Source of the DNA: Coptis chinensis
Taxonomy: Eukaryota > Streptophyta > Magnoliopsida > Ranunculales > Ranunculaceae
Direction: 5' to 3'
DNA: 64,000 bases
Assembly: GCA_015680905.1 (NCBI GenBank)
Contig: CM027381.1
Span: 87,383,501 to 87,447,500 of the forward strand
The translations under genes were made by a program, and so were the position numbers. The stretch's first letter is position 1. Every line of letters starts with the position of its first letter. Below are positions 24,481-34,916 of this stretch, piece after piece. A model generated the notes under the pieces. It saw only the letters and a program-made list of their open reading frames with translations, ran no database searches and was not told the DNA's origin.

Positions 24481-24996
24481 AGACTAAGTCGAGCTTAACT
24501 ACACATGCAACACTCCAAACAATTCTGATGTACTAGTATAAACCTCTAACAGGAGATGCGAGGTGTGGAAGAAAGGAATACGATTCGTCCTTGCTTCGCT
24601 TTTATGAATAATAGCGTCTTGTGTACGCGTGTTCGGTGTATATAAGAGAATAAAACACTGAAAAACTTGACAACTTCGAAGTTCAAAAAAGCGTGGAAAT
24701 CCGGAAATTTCAGCTAAGGGCGCTGCGCGCTTATCTTTCGCTGGCGCAAAGCCAAGGCAAAGTCGAAGCTCGAGAAGATAGCTGGTCGCTTTTCTTTGAA
24801 GCGCGGCTCAGTAAAACGAAGTCCGAAGAAGATAGCGGGTCGCTTTATTGAAGCGTGGCCGCTTCGATCGTTTTCGCTGAATTTTTCCAAAACTGAAACG
24901 GCAACCACAGTATGAATCAAACAAGGGTGGGTGGGTGAAATGGGACTTAAAAATTACTAATTCTATTATGAAAACAATGCTAAAGTGCAACTAAGA
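24481..24996 (-). other. E1 5' leader between primer-binding site and gag
   Basis: About 500 bp without a supported gene, lying between the primer-binding site and gag in the minus-strand element. It would be the untranslated leader with packaging signals; none could be identified by eye. Confidence 0.6.
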
Positions 24997-25010
24997 TGGC
25001 AGCGGCGCCA
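24997..25010 (-). promoter_or_regulatory. E1 primer-binding site
   Basis: On the minus strand TGGCGCCGCTGCCA lies 2 bp from the 5' LTR end. It resembles the tRNA-Asp-type primer site typical of Athila elements (TGGCGCCGTTGCC). The same site is found in E3 at 51099. Confidence 0.85.
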
Positions 25011-25012
25011 TT

Positions 25013-26390
25013 TGATAACTCCAAATGACTAGTTTACCTACGAAATAAACGATGAATTCACAACGCAAGTAAAACTAAACTTAATGATGCTATATGTTTA
25101 TCAAAGAATTCTACTCTCAGGTCTATGAGATATAGTGGAGTAGATAAGTTCGTTCCACTCCTAGTGCTCTAGCACGGATGTTTTCTAATCTAACTAGTCG
25201 TTTTTAAGTCTATGAGAGTTTTACGAAGGGAATTATACTACGATGCAACTACCCACAAGATGCAACTAGTCGGTTATCGGAATACTAAGGGAATGCTACG
25301 TTGATTCTATGATAAGGAGTTAGAGGGGGGTTGATTCCACCTTAACTCAACTTAATCCACTAACGACGAATCGTCGTAATCCGAATTGAACTGCTTCGCA
25401 GAACAATTGGTTATTCCTAATCCCTAATTATACATGGCATTTCTACCAATTCATAACTAGCATGTGAACAATTAAACCCATTCTCATGGTGAACTAATCA
25501 TTTCTAGAGTGGAATAGAAAATACGACGATTCTACGATAATCGAATCAAGCTTTCATCAAGGCTTCACAACCCCTCTAATGGAGGTTTAGCCTTGAATCA
25601 TTCCGCAAATCATTTCCATTTATATTAAAACTAAACATAATATAAAGCATTGAAATTTATTTAATTAAACAATAATGAAATCTAATTTAATGACTAAATT
25701 GAACTAAGGACATGAATTGAAATTAGATCTAAAATTGGAATTGACAAAATCGAAATGGATAAAGAATACTACTTTATTGATCTAATCAAATGAAGAACAA
25801 GATTCAAAGGTTTAATCTAATAAGGGATTTGAAACTAATTAAAGAAAACAATTAAATCTAGATCTAGAAGCTATTTTAATGGCTACTTTCTATTCTAAGC
25901 TATCTACCCTAATTCTCTACTAATTAATCTACCATTAACAAAGACTTAAGCTTTTGTTCTTATACATTCAGATCCAAAATTCGTGCATGGGCTTGGAGCC
26001 AGGGTTTGGGCCAGAGAATCAGGCCCAAAACCCAATTCTTTCAGTCCAAAAAGGCCTCTTCAGCTGCAGTTGGCTTCCACAGACTTTTCGTTCACTTCTG
26101 CTCCTCTGATTGGGTCAAGGCTTGGACCATTGCAAAGCTCTTTCCGAGCCGGTCGTTTTGACATAAGGCATGCCCAATTCCGAGGTCTGAGTCCAAAGAT
26201 ACGGCTTTGAAGTTCTCACGACTTTTGCTCCTTTATCTCGCTAAAGTGGTACATTTCTCGCACATAATGGACTTTGAAGCCCGAAATGCATAAAACGCTG
26301 TGTCGGTGTTAACTCTTACTTATTATTCACATAATTGGTCTAACAAGATGATTATTAAGGGGTTAAAACTACAGTTTTGGGCTCTTATCA
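25013..26390 (-). repeat. E1 5' LTR
   Basis: 1378 bp, TGATAACTCC to GCTCTTATCA on the plus strand, the same length and ends as 8037-9414. The primer-binding site lies 2 bp outside its left end. Confidence 0.92.
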
Positions 26391-26395
26391 ATATG
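26391..26395. repeat. E1 target-site duplication, right copy
   Basis: ATATG, identical to 8032-8036. Confidence 0.9.
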
Positions 26396-27050
26396 GCGAG
26401 TATCTTTCCCTCCCTAATACCCCCGTGGTCGAACCGATCGTATACCGGGTGGCATATCAGATGTAGTCTTTGAAGGTACATCGGGCACAAAAGAGTCACA
26501 TCAGTCCCCGCCCAATTCTCGAAGAGGTGAGTTTTATCATACGAGGGATCGTGGCAAGCAAGGCACGCGATCAGTTCAATCCACGTTGGGTAAACTCCTA
26601 CTCCTCGCCTCCCCCATACCTCTTCCACTGATGATGATTCAACTATAATTAGCTCGATCTCTGCTGGTGATGCGCCCCTGCATCTTGACCCAGTTTTCAA
26701 GCTATTTAACTCCTTAGCACAAGCGCTAAGCGATAATAATACCTTTATGAACTTGACGTGAATCTTATGCCAGTCATCAAATTTCCTGATGGTGGTGCCC
26801 GAGTGTCTATTTGTGATTTATTATGCAATAATTTCTCAATTAGTTGAATTACATGATAATACACTTACTCCTATTACACAATGCTGGAAATGAAAATTTC
26901 ATAAAAGAGCCCGGGCATATGACCGGGTATAATACCTAGTATATATAATAGCAGTACCTTTTCAAGCTCTCTAAAGGTGTCCACGTCAGCCAATCTTAAG
27001 TACCCAAGGTTGTTACGAAAAAAAAACGGAGAAAAAACTAGCGAACAGCT
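26396..27050. other. Unassigned flank upstream of the RRM gene
   Basis: The left part (to about 26700) has a minus-strand ORF of 125 codons starting outside E1 and running into the LTR; its sequence was not recognised. By position it should continue the Copia remnant seen at 7556-8036, but no Copia motif is clear. From 26800 the sequence is AT-rich and probably the promoter region of the RRM gene. Confidence 0.4.
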
Positions 27051-27057
27051 TATAAAA
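27051..27057 (+). promoter_or_regulatory. Putative TATA box of the RRM gene
   Basis: TATAAAA lies about 360 bp upstream of the ATG. A pyrimidine- and A-rich 5' leader follows, with a possible leader intron donor (GTATGT at 27214). Start of transcription is inferred only. Confidence 0.45.
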
Positions 27058-27411
27058 AGTGTCCTACTTAAAATGGAAAGCGTATTAGCAAAACCCAATA
27101 AACCTTCGTTTCATTTTCATTTTAAAACACTCCGTCTCCATTCTCAATTAGATTAGATTGTATCTCTTCCAATACCAAAACCCAACATATCAATCGAAAG
27201 AGAAATATCTCAGGTATGTATCCCAACTTTCACTTTTTGTTTTAACCGATCTCACAGAAGAATAGCAATCAACAATAAAACAAAACCCAACCTTCATCAA
27301 ACACTCCAAAGTCTCTCACAAAAAAAATTCTCTGAAGAAGAAAAATTAGTCTCCTCTTCCTGTTATTAATATGGTAATTTTTTCTATTGCTTTTGTTTTT
27401 GTTTTCATTTC

Positions 27412-28195
27412 ATGGCTTATCAATCGATTCCAGGTCCATCGAGCTCCAGTTCTAGCTTTCATCTCTTCAATTCCACTTTTGGAGATACAACCTATACCAA
27501 GGTCTTTGTTGGGGGATTGGCTTGGGAGACCCAGAGCAAGACCATGTGTCGTTATTTCGACCAGTTTAGAGACATCCTCGAGGCTGTCGTCATTACCGAT
27601 AGGATTACTGGAAGATCCAAAGGCTATGGTTTTGTTAGCATTCCTTCTTTTTTATTTTAAACAATTGATTGACTTATTATTCTTCATTTTGCAAAAAAAC
27701 ATTATTTATTTAGGTGACTTTTCGTGATCCTGAAGCTGCCAAGAGAGCTTGTCTTGACCCAAGTCCTGTTATTGATGGGAGGAGACGAAATGAATTGCAA
27801 TTTGGCTTCACTTGGACGACCTCGCCCTCCACCGCCTTATGGTAATCTTATTTCCTCCTTATTATTTCGTGATTACTAAATGAAAGGCTAAAAAATGTCA
27901 TTTATGTGTAAAATGTATATGATAGGTGTTTGAGAGTCATCTCAGAACTAATTCTCTTTTTCTATCATTTAATTGCTACCTTTATAATAGGTGTAAAATG
28001 TATAGGTACAATAGCTTTTTTTGCATTCCGTGTGGCAAGTATAATTTTATGTTTTAGCTATTTCCCCTAGCGCATTTGAGGGCAATAACCCCTTACTTTG
28101 CAAGTGGGCAAAGCTCGAGGCCTTACATTGGATGCCCCAGTTATCACCAGCCACACTTACAACTACCAACAAGGGTTTGCATACCCTCAGTATGG
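27412..28195 (+). pseudogene. RRM RNA-binding protein gene (ARP1/RBM24-38-like), 5' exons
   Basis: Exon 1 (27412-27633) opens MAYQSIPG followed by a serine run, then an RNA-recognition motif: RNP2 is VFVGGL (residues about 31-36) and RNP1 KGYGFV ends exon 1. The donor GTTAGC and acceptor TTTAG at 27713 restore GFVTFRDPEAAKRAC in exon 2 (27714-27841). Exon 3 (about 28071-28195) gives ITPYFASGQSSRPYIG. This order and wording match plant single-RRM proteins of the ARP1 group, which bind RNA in nucleus or cytoplasm. Two frame changes are visible: a four-base surplus after GRRR in exon 2, where NCNLASLGRP is expected, and a one-base shift after HQP in exon 3, beyond which YNYQQGFAYPQYG lies in another frame. 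Either this copy is a pseudogene or the consensus is wrong here. The 3' exons are not secure; 28664-28700 is a phase-compatible candidate. Confidence 0.8.
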
Positions 28196-30472
28196 GTGAG
28201 TAGTCTTCTCCAGGATCTCACACTATTAACGATTCATCAATTAAGTAGCAAAGTTTGAATTATTCATTCAATTTACTTTGATGTCAAACCTTGAATAAAC
28301 AAAGAATGTCTATATTGCACATATAAATGCATTACACTATATTGTTATCGATAACATCTATATGAACGCATTACACTATATTGTATAGTAAGAAAGGTCA
28401 AAACAATAATGGGAAAGGTTAAAAAATGGTGGGAAAGAAGATATACGGAAATAAACAATAAGTTATCGGAAAATCTCTTCCTCCAAAAACTCAGGACCAG
28501 CACATAACCAATACAATAATAATGTTGAAGCTGTAAAAACACTTCTTTGACATTGTGGTGTCTAATTTATGATCGTGGACAAAATAAAATAGACTTATAA
28601 CCTTGAAGTTTTACTACGTTGAACTGTTGGTCTGAAATCTGATTTACAAAGTTGAATGTTTAGGACAATAGGACATGCATCGTACCCTGCCTTTATACAG
28701 GTTTGTTTGCATTAGAAATTAATTTTCTCTATAAGTTATTTAATGATAGTGGAACTTCATTAAATTTACATAGTGCGATGTCAATGAGATATGGCGCAAC
28801 AATTTCAAATGTTGATTTCAAGAGGAGCTTAAATGATTTAGAACCGGGTCCTTTAGGAGGTGCTATTATACAGGTTTCCTTAGTTCAAGCCAAATTAATA
28901 CCCCGACCAAGTTTTTTAGATAATGAGGTTACCGTGTTTCTATTCCATGAAGAATAATAAGCTTCCTTTTATGACTTAATCATTTGATCAGTGCAGACCT
29001 TTTTGTTTACTACATAAAAGTTAGTGGTTTCTGACATTATTTCTTATAAACTAAGATTTGGTTCTTCTGCGTGGACTTGGAATTAGTTAGTTTAAGAACC
29101 TGATAAAGTATAGGAGAACCTCTCCTATTTGGGACAGTTAATTTGAACCTTTCTAAGGATTTAATGATTTGTTGCTCTCTGCACCATTGTACTTTGATCA
29201 TTGATATGCTTTATATACCGATTTGCATTGAGCTTTACGTGCCATACTAAATTGTCAATTTGGCATCATAAGCTTCATCGAATTATTTATCTGTATCCCA
29301 GGGCTTAATATAAAGATTATTTATCTGTTTGGCGAATGACTTTTAGGAAGTATGTATGTGATTCATGATTGTATGAAAATGGTGGCTACTGAGTGACTAA
29401 TGTGTTGGGAATCATTTGCATAGTTTTAAGACTTATTGCATCAGATTTTAATAGTCAATGTTGTTGCAGCTCAATTCGATGAGGGGATTATTACCTGGGA
29501 AGTTATGAACATGATACTGTGCTGATTCCTCAAGGTGGTTTCATGTTTGTCTTGCCATTTGTTTTAGGTAACCTATAATTTGAGTTTTCATTGATATCTT
29601 TTTAGGCTAAAAAAATCATTATGATAAGTAGAATTTTGTTTTAAGGTTTTTTTTTTCTAATGAAGTTTCTTTGTTAGTTTTACTTCTATTGGTCTTCTTC
29701 ACTTTTGCTTCATCCATATCTTTTAAATAGTTATTGAGCACACACACACTTATAACTCGATTGGATTGGTACACTTGATAATGATTATAGAAAACAATGT
29801 TCTTCATTTGGGTTAATGTGTTTTTCATTTGGGTTAAATAGGATTTGACCATAGCATCATAATGAAAAACTCTGTTATCTTAAATCCAAACCCTACGCTA
29901 ATTGATTCCCCACCTCAAATCTTATTGTGGCCATCTGTTGTTTCGTCTCATTATGCTACGAATTGAAAGTACACTAAACTTAATTATCAGGTATTAAATT
30001 TTCCTATCTTTTTTGGTGTTTACCTAGTTTGATTCTTCAGATGACAAGGCTATTCGATCACTTTATGCTATAGACATTTTAATTATTTTCTCTTTTACTA
30101 TTTCTAAATGTAACATTCTTCATAAACTTGAACAGCTGTCCGTTCTGCAATTTTGGAATTTTGTTGGGAAAAATAGTTAAGTTCTTGCCGAGCATCAAAG
30201 AGAAGAAGAGAAAGGTTTGACCAAATTTGTCCTCTTTTTTTTCCTTCTTTGGTAGTTTGGTTGGTAATGTAGATTATATATTGGACAATATAATATAGTG
30301 GGATAGGATGGGCCAAGTGTGCAATTGCAAATACACCGAAAACATACACCAGATAAGTGCCCCCAACTAAGCAAACGGGAACCCCTTCGCCTAAAAAGAA
30401 GAATAATAGCAGTAAGTTGAAATGAACTCCTAACAAAACACTAGATGCTCAGTTTCATTATCTTTTGGGCAG
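28196..30472 (+). other. Intron-like and unassigned sequence downstream of the RRM exons
   Basis: AT-rich with T-runs, the composition of plant introns. It holds a candidate small exon (28664-28700, flanked by TTTAG and GTTTGT), an unexplained 84-codon ORF at 28703-28957, and a 19-bp repeat (ATGCATTACACTATATTGT-like) near 28327 and 28365. An exon-like block after TTGTTGCAG near 29470 was considered but gives only a short frame. No further RRM-gene exon could be confirmed. Confidence 0.4.
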
Positions 30473-30736
30473 GACAAGTCAAGTTGTGGTGATCTCTCAA
30501 TGTATTTCTCAAGAGGTAAAGGTGTTCAGTTTCCTTTTTGCGGTTCTTGGAACAGTAGTTATCAAGGTATGTTGTTCAGATTTAAGTCAGTTGGGCAGGA
30601 TAAGTCAGTTGCTTGCTTTGTCTTATAAAACTTGACCTGTAGTAACTGAAAGAATTGGAAGACAGGGAAACAAGAGGACTCCTCTACGCTTTGTGGGACG
30701 GGAAGCTGTTGTAACAACACAATGTTTGAATGGATG
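30473..30736 (+). CDS. Two exon-like blocks of an unrecognised host gene
   Basis: Block 1 (30473-30566) is bounded by TTTTGGGCAG and GTATGTT; block 2 (30666-30736) by GGAAGACAG and GTTAGT. Block 2 gives RTPLRFVGREAVVTTQCLNGW in one frame, which looks like constrained protein sequence but is not one I can name. Whether these belong to the RRM gene or a second gene is unclear. E2 begins within about 40-60 bp after the last donor site, so any downstream exons would be separated by the whole nested block or lost. Confidence 0.35.
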
Positions 30737-30769
30737 GTTAGTTATTTTTTGCTTACATATGTTTTAATT

Positions 30770-31470
30770 TTTGTAGATGTTAGTTGTTTTGGGGTAAACA
30801 ACCTGACTTTATGTTTGGTTGGAAATGGCTGCACTCTTCTTGGGATAAGAGTTGCCTACGTATCAAGTTTCTTGGGGAAAACTTGAATCAAGCCTTACGT
30901 AGTTCATCTCTCTCTATTTATAGATGTTTGAGCTGACTTTCCTTATTTGCTATAGGCCGTTTATCAGGTGTAGATCCACATTGTATGCTATCTTGATGAT
31001 TCACCATTACTCCTGATGTTACAAAGTAAATGACTCCTTGATTGGTGCATTGATTGAGTTCCCAGATTGCGCTAGATGATTTGATACCATATATGGCTGT
31101 AATTGTGATTTGGGGCGACTCGAACCGGGTCGTTCAAATGTCTTTACGCACGGTAATGAAATGATGGAGATAATGACACAGGCGATGACACGCGGTGTTG
31201 TAGTGATATGAATGTAGAATGGATGGTACTTACACAACCCCTTTGTTTTATTTTTCTTCATTTTGACAGCTGTGTAGTGAAAGGAAAAAGATAAAATGAA
31301 GCTTTTGTACACGTGTCTGACAGCTGGTTTGTTTAAGGGTTTGGAAAATGTGCGGGAACAGTTGGACTTTGAACCATGGGCCCAAATCACGGCGATTTTG
31401 TGGGCGAGTTATGATTGTGTTAGCTTGGGAAACTGAATCGATTTGTTTGCTTTCGAGGTTTGTGTGTTTG
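30770..31470 (-). repeat. E2 3' LTR (limits approximate)
   Basis: Identified by a reversed TATA box (TATTTATA at 30915-30922) and the reversed GATACGTAGGCA motif at about 30854, in the same order and spacing as in the E0 LTR. A left end near TGTAGATGTTAG (30774) is plausible. The right end could not be fixed and may be anywhere from about 31100 to 31470. Confidence 0.5.
30915..30922 (-). promoter_or_regulatory. TATA box in the E2 LTR
   Basis: TATAAATA on the minus strand, followed downstream by AGAGAGAGATGAAC and then the GATACGTAGGCA motif. Confidence 0.55.
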
Positions 31471-31477
31471 AAGAGTT

Positions 31478-34080
31478 TTGTGTGGGTTGGCTTCTCATTT
31501 CCATTCTATCATTAGGAGCAAAGAAAGAAAACGGAGAGAAAGAAAAAAAAGCAGAGAGAAAAGAAAATGCCAAGCTCACGTCTTTCTAACTTCTGGTGCG
31601 TTCTTTGATAAAATGTTTGATATTTTGTTTATTTTTGATTTTGAAATGTCTGTTATCAGTGATAGCTTGAGTGGTGAAGTTGAGATTGATGAGTGGAGAG
31701 AGAGAATAGTAAGTGATGAAGAAGTTGAAGATAGGGTTCGTAGTGGTGATGAGGCTTCATCGTTTTCATCGTTGGAGACGATGGCTGAGGATGTGAGGAG
31801 ACCTAGGTCGGAGGATTGTTATACTACTTTGAGGGAGGAGTTTGGTTGGGTGGAGGCCGACCTGGCAATGTACGACTTGAGTGGGTAGAGGAACTTGTAT
31901 AGTAGTGACTACGTTCCTAGTGGGTGGGGGAGTAGTGGTTTGTTATGGGCAGTTGAAGGCTGGGATGAGGTTGTCGTTTTCCCGTCTTACTGTGGAGGTG
32001 TTGAATTTTTTAGGAAAAGCCCCTTGTCAGTTCGTAGGGAACAGTTGGAGGATTTTCCATGTGTTGGATTTGTTGAATGAGAGGGGTTATAACATCTGCT
32101 TATCAGATGTGTTGGAGCATTTCACTGTGAAGAGGTTAGTTGCACTGAACTTCAGTTTTCAGGTCGGGAAGGGGAAATCTCCTGTTATTGTGGGAGTGAG
32201 TAAGGAGGATTGGGAGCGTAGGCCATTGTTGGTTATGGGTAGATATTGTCCTCCTCGTTAGGAGTTGAAAATGCGTGTTGTACAGTTGGATGGTAGGTTG
32301 TTTGTTTTAGGTCTTACTGTGTGTATGGTATATTATACTTTGGACGTTCTGACTTATTTGTTTTGTTTTTGTAGAGGTTTTCTATTCGTGGTCGTACTGA
32401 GACCGGTGCTATAAAAAGGTTTGCTTGTTTGAGCTTGGAGGAGAAACGAGCTTTGTTGGGGGAGGTTGCGCATTACTTTAAGAGGCGTGGAGGAGAGAAA
32501 ATCAACCATAAGAAGGCGGAGCAAAAGGAGAGGGCTCGTAAGGTTATGGTTGATCTCTCTGATTCTAGCTCGGATCCTATAATGGAGAGGGAGAGCCAAA
32601 GGAAAGCATCTGTTTCTGGAATGAGAATGGCAGGAGGGGCTACTGATAGCCGTTCTGCTACAGTGAGGACAACTGGCGAAGCTACTGAAAGCCGTTCTGC
32701 ATCCAAACGCTCTGAGGTGGGGATGTAGAACGTTCGTCATCCAAACGCTCCTTTCTAGGGGATGTGGAATGTTCTGCATCCAACCGCTCCGAGTTAGGTG
32801 ATGGTGATCGTTCTGCATCCAAACGCTCTGAAGCGGGTGTTAGAAGTGCTGGTGGTCTTGCTGGTGAAAGTGCTAGTGGAAGTGGTGATGTAAGTGCTGG
32901 TGGAAGTGGTGATGCTCCCACTTCATTCCCGGAGGCCTAATTTGAAGAGGCGCTCCAAAGTGGTTGAGACGGAGGGGACGAAGTGGTCCCGAACTGAGTC
33001 TGAGGAACGACCTGGTGCTGGTGAAGGTCGTACTTCTTTAGGTCGGACACCTTTGAAGAAGATGAACCTGAGTGATTTGGTTGTTGATGCTGGGGTAGCT
33101 GATGCCCATGGTAAGAAGAAAGTTGATAAGGCTGAGCCTGCTGCTCAGCAGTGCAAGGGGTCGGGGAGTGCGGCCCCAGGTGACAAGAGTGGTGATGACA
33201 TTCTAAGTAGGCTTGTTATGTATGAGGACCCTACGAGTGGGCTGAGGAAGTTTGTGAATAATGGGGACTATAGTTTCAAGTCCTCATTAGTTGCTGGAGG
33301 GCTGCTGGAGAGCATTATCCTTGATGGAGTAGGCGTAAGCTGGATGTTGCGAAGAATCTAGAGGTGAACGTGAATTAGATGGATCGGTCGCTGTGCTTTG
33401 TGAGTGTTCTTCCGATCTGAGTTTGTTTTCTTTGTGCTTTGTAGATATTCGTCCGATCAGACTTAATTTGTTGTTTGTTAGGTTTTGGCTATGTATAGGA
33501 AGTTGAGGGAGATGGCAACTATCTTTGATCTGTACAAGAAAGAGCTGGATAGCACCAAGTTGGCCTATGACAAGCTGGTGGCTGTGCAACAGGTGGAGAG
33601 GGCGGAGGTTGTAGCGTTAAGGGCTCAGGTGCATGACCTGGTTGGGAATGTGGCCTTGTTGCAACCATCTCTTGATTCTTCGCGGCTGGAGGTTCAGCAG
33701 TGGGTCGGTGAGCGTAAGAAGGCACGGGCCGTTGCTGAATGAGCTCAGGCTAAGTATAACGATCTGGTTGACTTGGTGGAGAGCGGTGATACTTATGTTC
33801 TGGTTGATGATTTCCTAGAGCTAGATCGTAAGTATCGACCCTCAAGATGTCAGTTGAATGTGGGGTTGCAATAGTAGCTGTGGAAAATACTGATGCAGAT
33901 GCTAGTAGAAAATCTGATCTGCCCTCCGACCAAGGTGCTGCTCCAGTTGCTCCTCTTGATGATGTTGTCGTAGATGTGTTGAAAGTTGTTGATGATCCGG
34001 CTAGCAGCTCTGTTGCTGCAGAGGGCTGCGAGCTGGATCCTTTGAACGTAGAACATGTTTCCCATGTTGAGTATTCTTGA
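31478..34080 (+). CDS. E2 antisense accessory ORF (Transposase_28-like, coiled coil)
   Basis: Coding blocks run on the plus strand, opposite to E2. The N-terminal block, with a likely start at 31646, is acidic (EVEIDEWRERIVSDEE); the second carries SRLTVEVLNFLGKAPCQFV and NSWRIFHVLDLLNERGY, matching the plant gypsy-type transposon domain also seen in E0. A Ser/Arg-rich repetitive region follows (recurring RSASKRSE at 32650-32840), then a coiled coil (YRKLREMATIFDLYKKEL, 33491 on) and an acidic tail. Intron-like gaps with an acceptor TTTTTGTAG near 32374 and a GTGAAC...TTAG interval at about 33363-33480 are visible. No catalytic motif is seen; the function is unknown. Confidence 0.6.
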
Positions 34081-34508
34081 TTTTCATGTGTTTGATCTTG
34101 GGTTGAGGGATCTTTGAACAAAATTTAAGCACTTCTTTGTTTTTGATACTGATACACTGTATTTTTGATGATGGGGATACTAAGGTCATTTTCCCGAGAT
34201 AACCTAGGGGCCTTTAGTATCTATCCAAAGTTGTACTTAAGTATAAATACTTATAGTACTTTCTTGTTGAGATTGTGCTTGAAGTTTGCATGCGTATGAT
34301 TGCTTTTGTTGCTTTTGATTTATTATTTGACGACCTGTGTTGTATTGTAGTAGTATTGATGAACTGTTGGACTTTGCTAGGTCGTCTGATTGTAACTGGT
34401 CGTAGAGCATTTGTGTACGACCTGATATATTTGTGTAGCTGACGCGTAGGCTTCGTCATGTCCTTAGGTGTATGTGCTGAGTTGTTCCTTTTGGGGGAGC
34501 TTCTTATT
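34081..34508 (-). other. E2 spacer between antisense ORF and tandem repeats
   Basis: No ORF is supported. This would be the convergent 3' zone between the antisense ORF and pol; nothing specific is seen. Confidence 0.5.
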
Positions 34509-34790
34509 GATATAATTAGCCTTTGAATGGCCATTATAGTTGAGTCTAACTTAAACCATTTCGAGGTCCTAAGTTGACTTGGGGTCCTTTTGGAGGTCCC
34601 CTGGATTGTATTTGTCTGATAATTGGCCTTTGAGTGGCAATTATAGTTGAATCATACTTAACCTTGGCGTTGGTTTTAAGTTGATTGTGGTCCTTTTAGG
34701 GGACCATAGATTGATTTTGACGGATAATTAGCCACTGCGTGGTAATTATAGTGTGGTTGTGTTGAATTATGGTGTTGGTGCCAGGTCGGA
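34509..34790 (-). repeat. ~107-bp tandem repeat in E2, 2.6 units
   Basis: Units begin at 34509, 34618 and 34723, each opening GATAATTAGCC or a close variant, with TGGCAATTATAGTTGA-like cores and a GGTCCTTTTxGG segment. Such repeats are common next to the 3' end of pol in Tat and Ogre elements. Confidence 0.8.
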
Positions 34791-34916
34791 TATTGTGATA
34801 TCCTAGACCGGCTAACGAGTTAAAGCTGTGTGGTATTCATGTAATGCAAAGATAACATTCATACATCAAATGCTGTTGAAACTTCATTCAATTGATTGAT
34901 ATATCTGGATGACATC

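Larger units (their letters stand above)
8037..26390 (-). mobile_element. E1: Athila-type Ty3/Gypsy element with an internal tandem duplication
   Basis: Two equal-length outer LTRs (1378 bp: 8037-9414 and 25013-26390) and a 5-bp ATATG duplication define the limits. On the minus strand the order is 5' LTR, primer-binding site, gag, protease, a short post-pol spacer, accessory ORFs, a T-rich 3' region and the 3' LTR. RT, RNase H and integrase are not found. The accessory part plus half an LTR occurs twice in tandem (8682-14632 and 14633-20583), making the element 18.4 kb instead of about 12.4 kb. The outer LTRs are very similar, suggesting a fairly young insertion. The coding parts look broken in many places, although consensus noise may contribute. 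The element lies in an older Copia remnant. Confidence 0.9.

Noticed and set aside
28320-28390. Repeat ATGCATTACACTATATTGT suggesting a MITE
   Set aside because: The copies are direct, not inverted, and no target duplication frames them.
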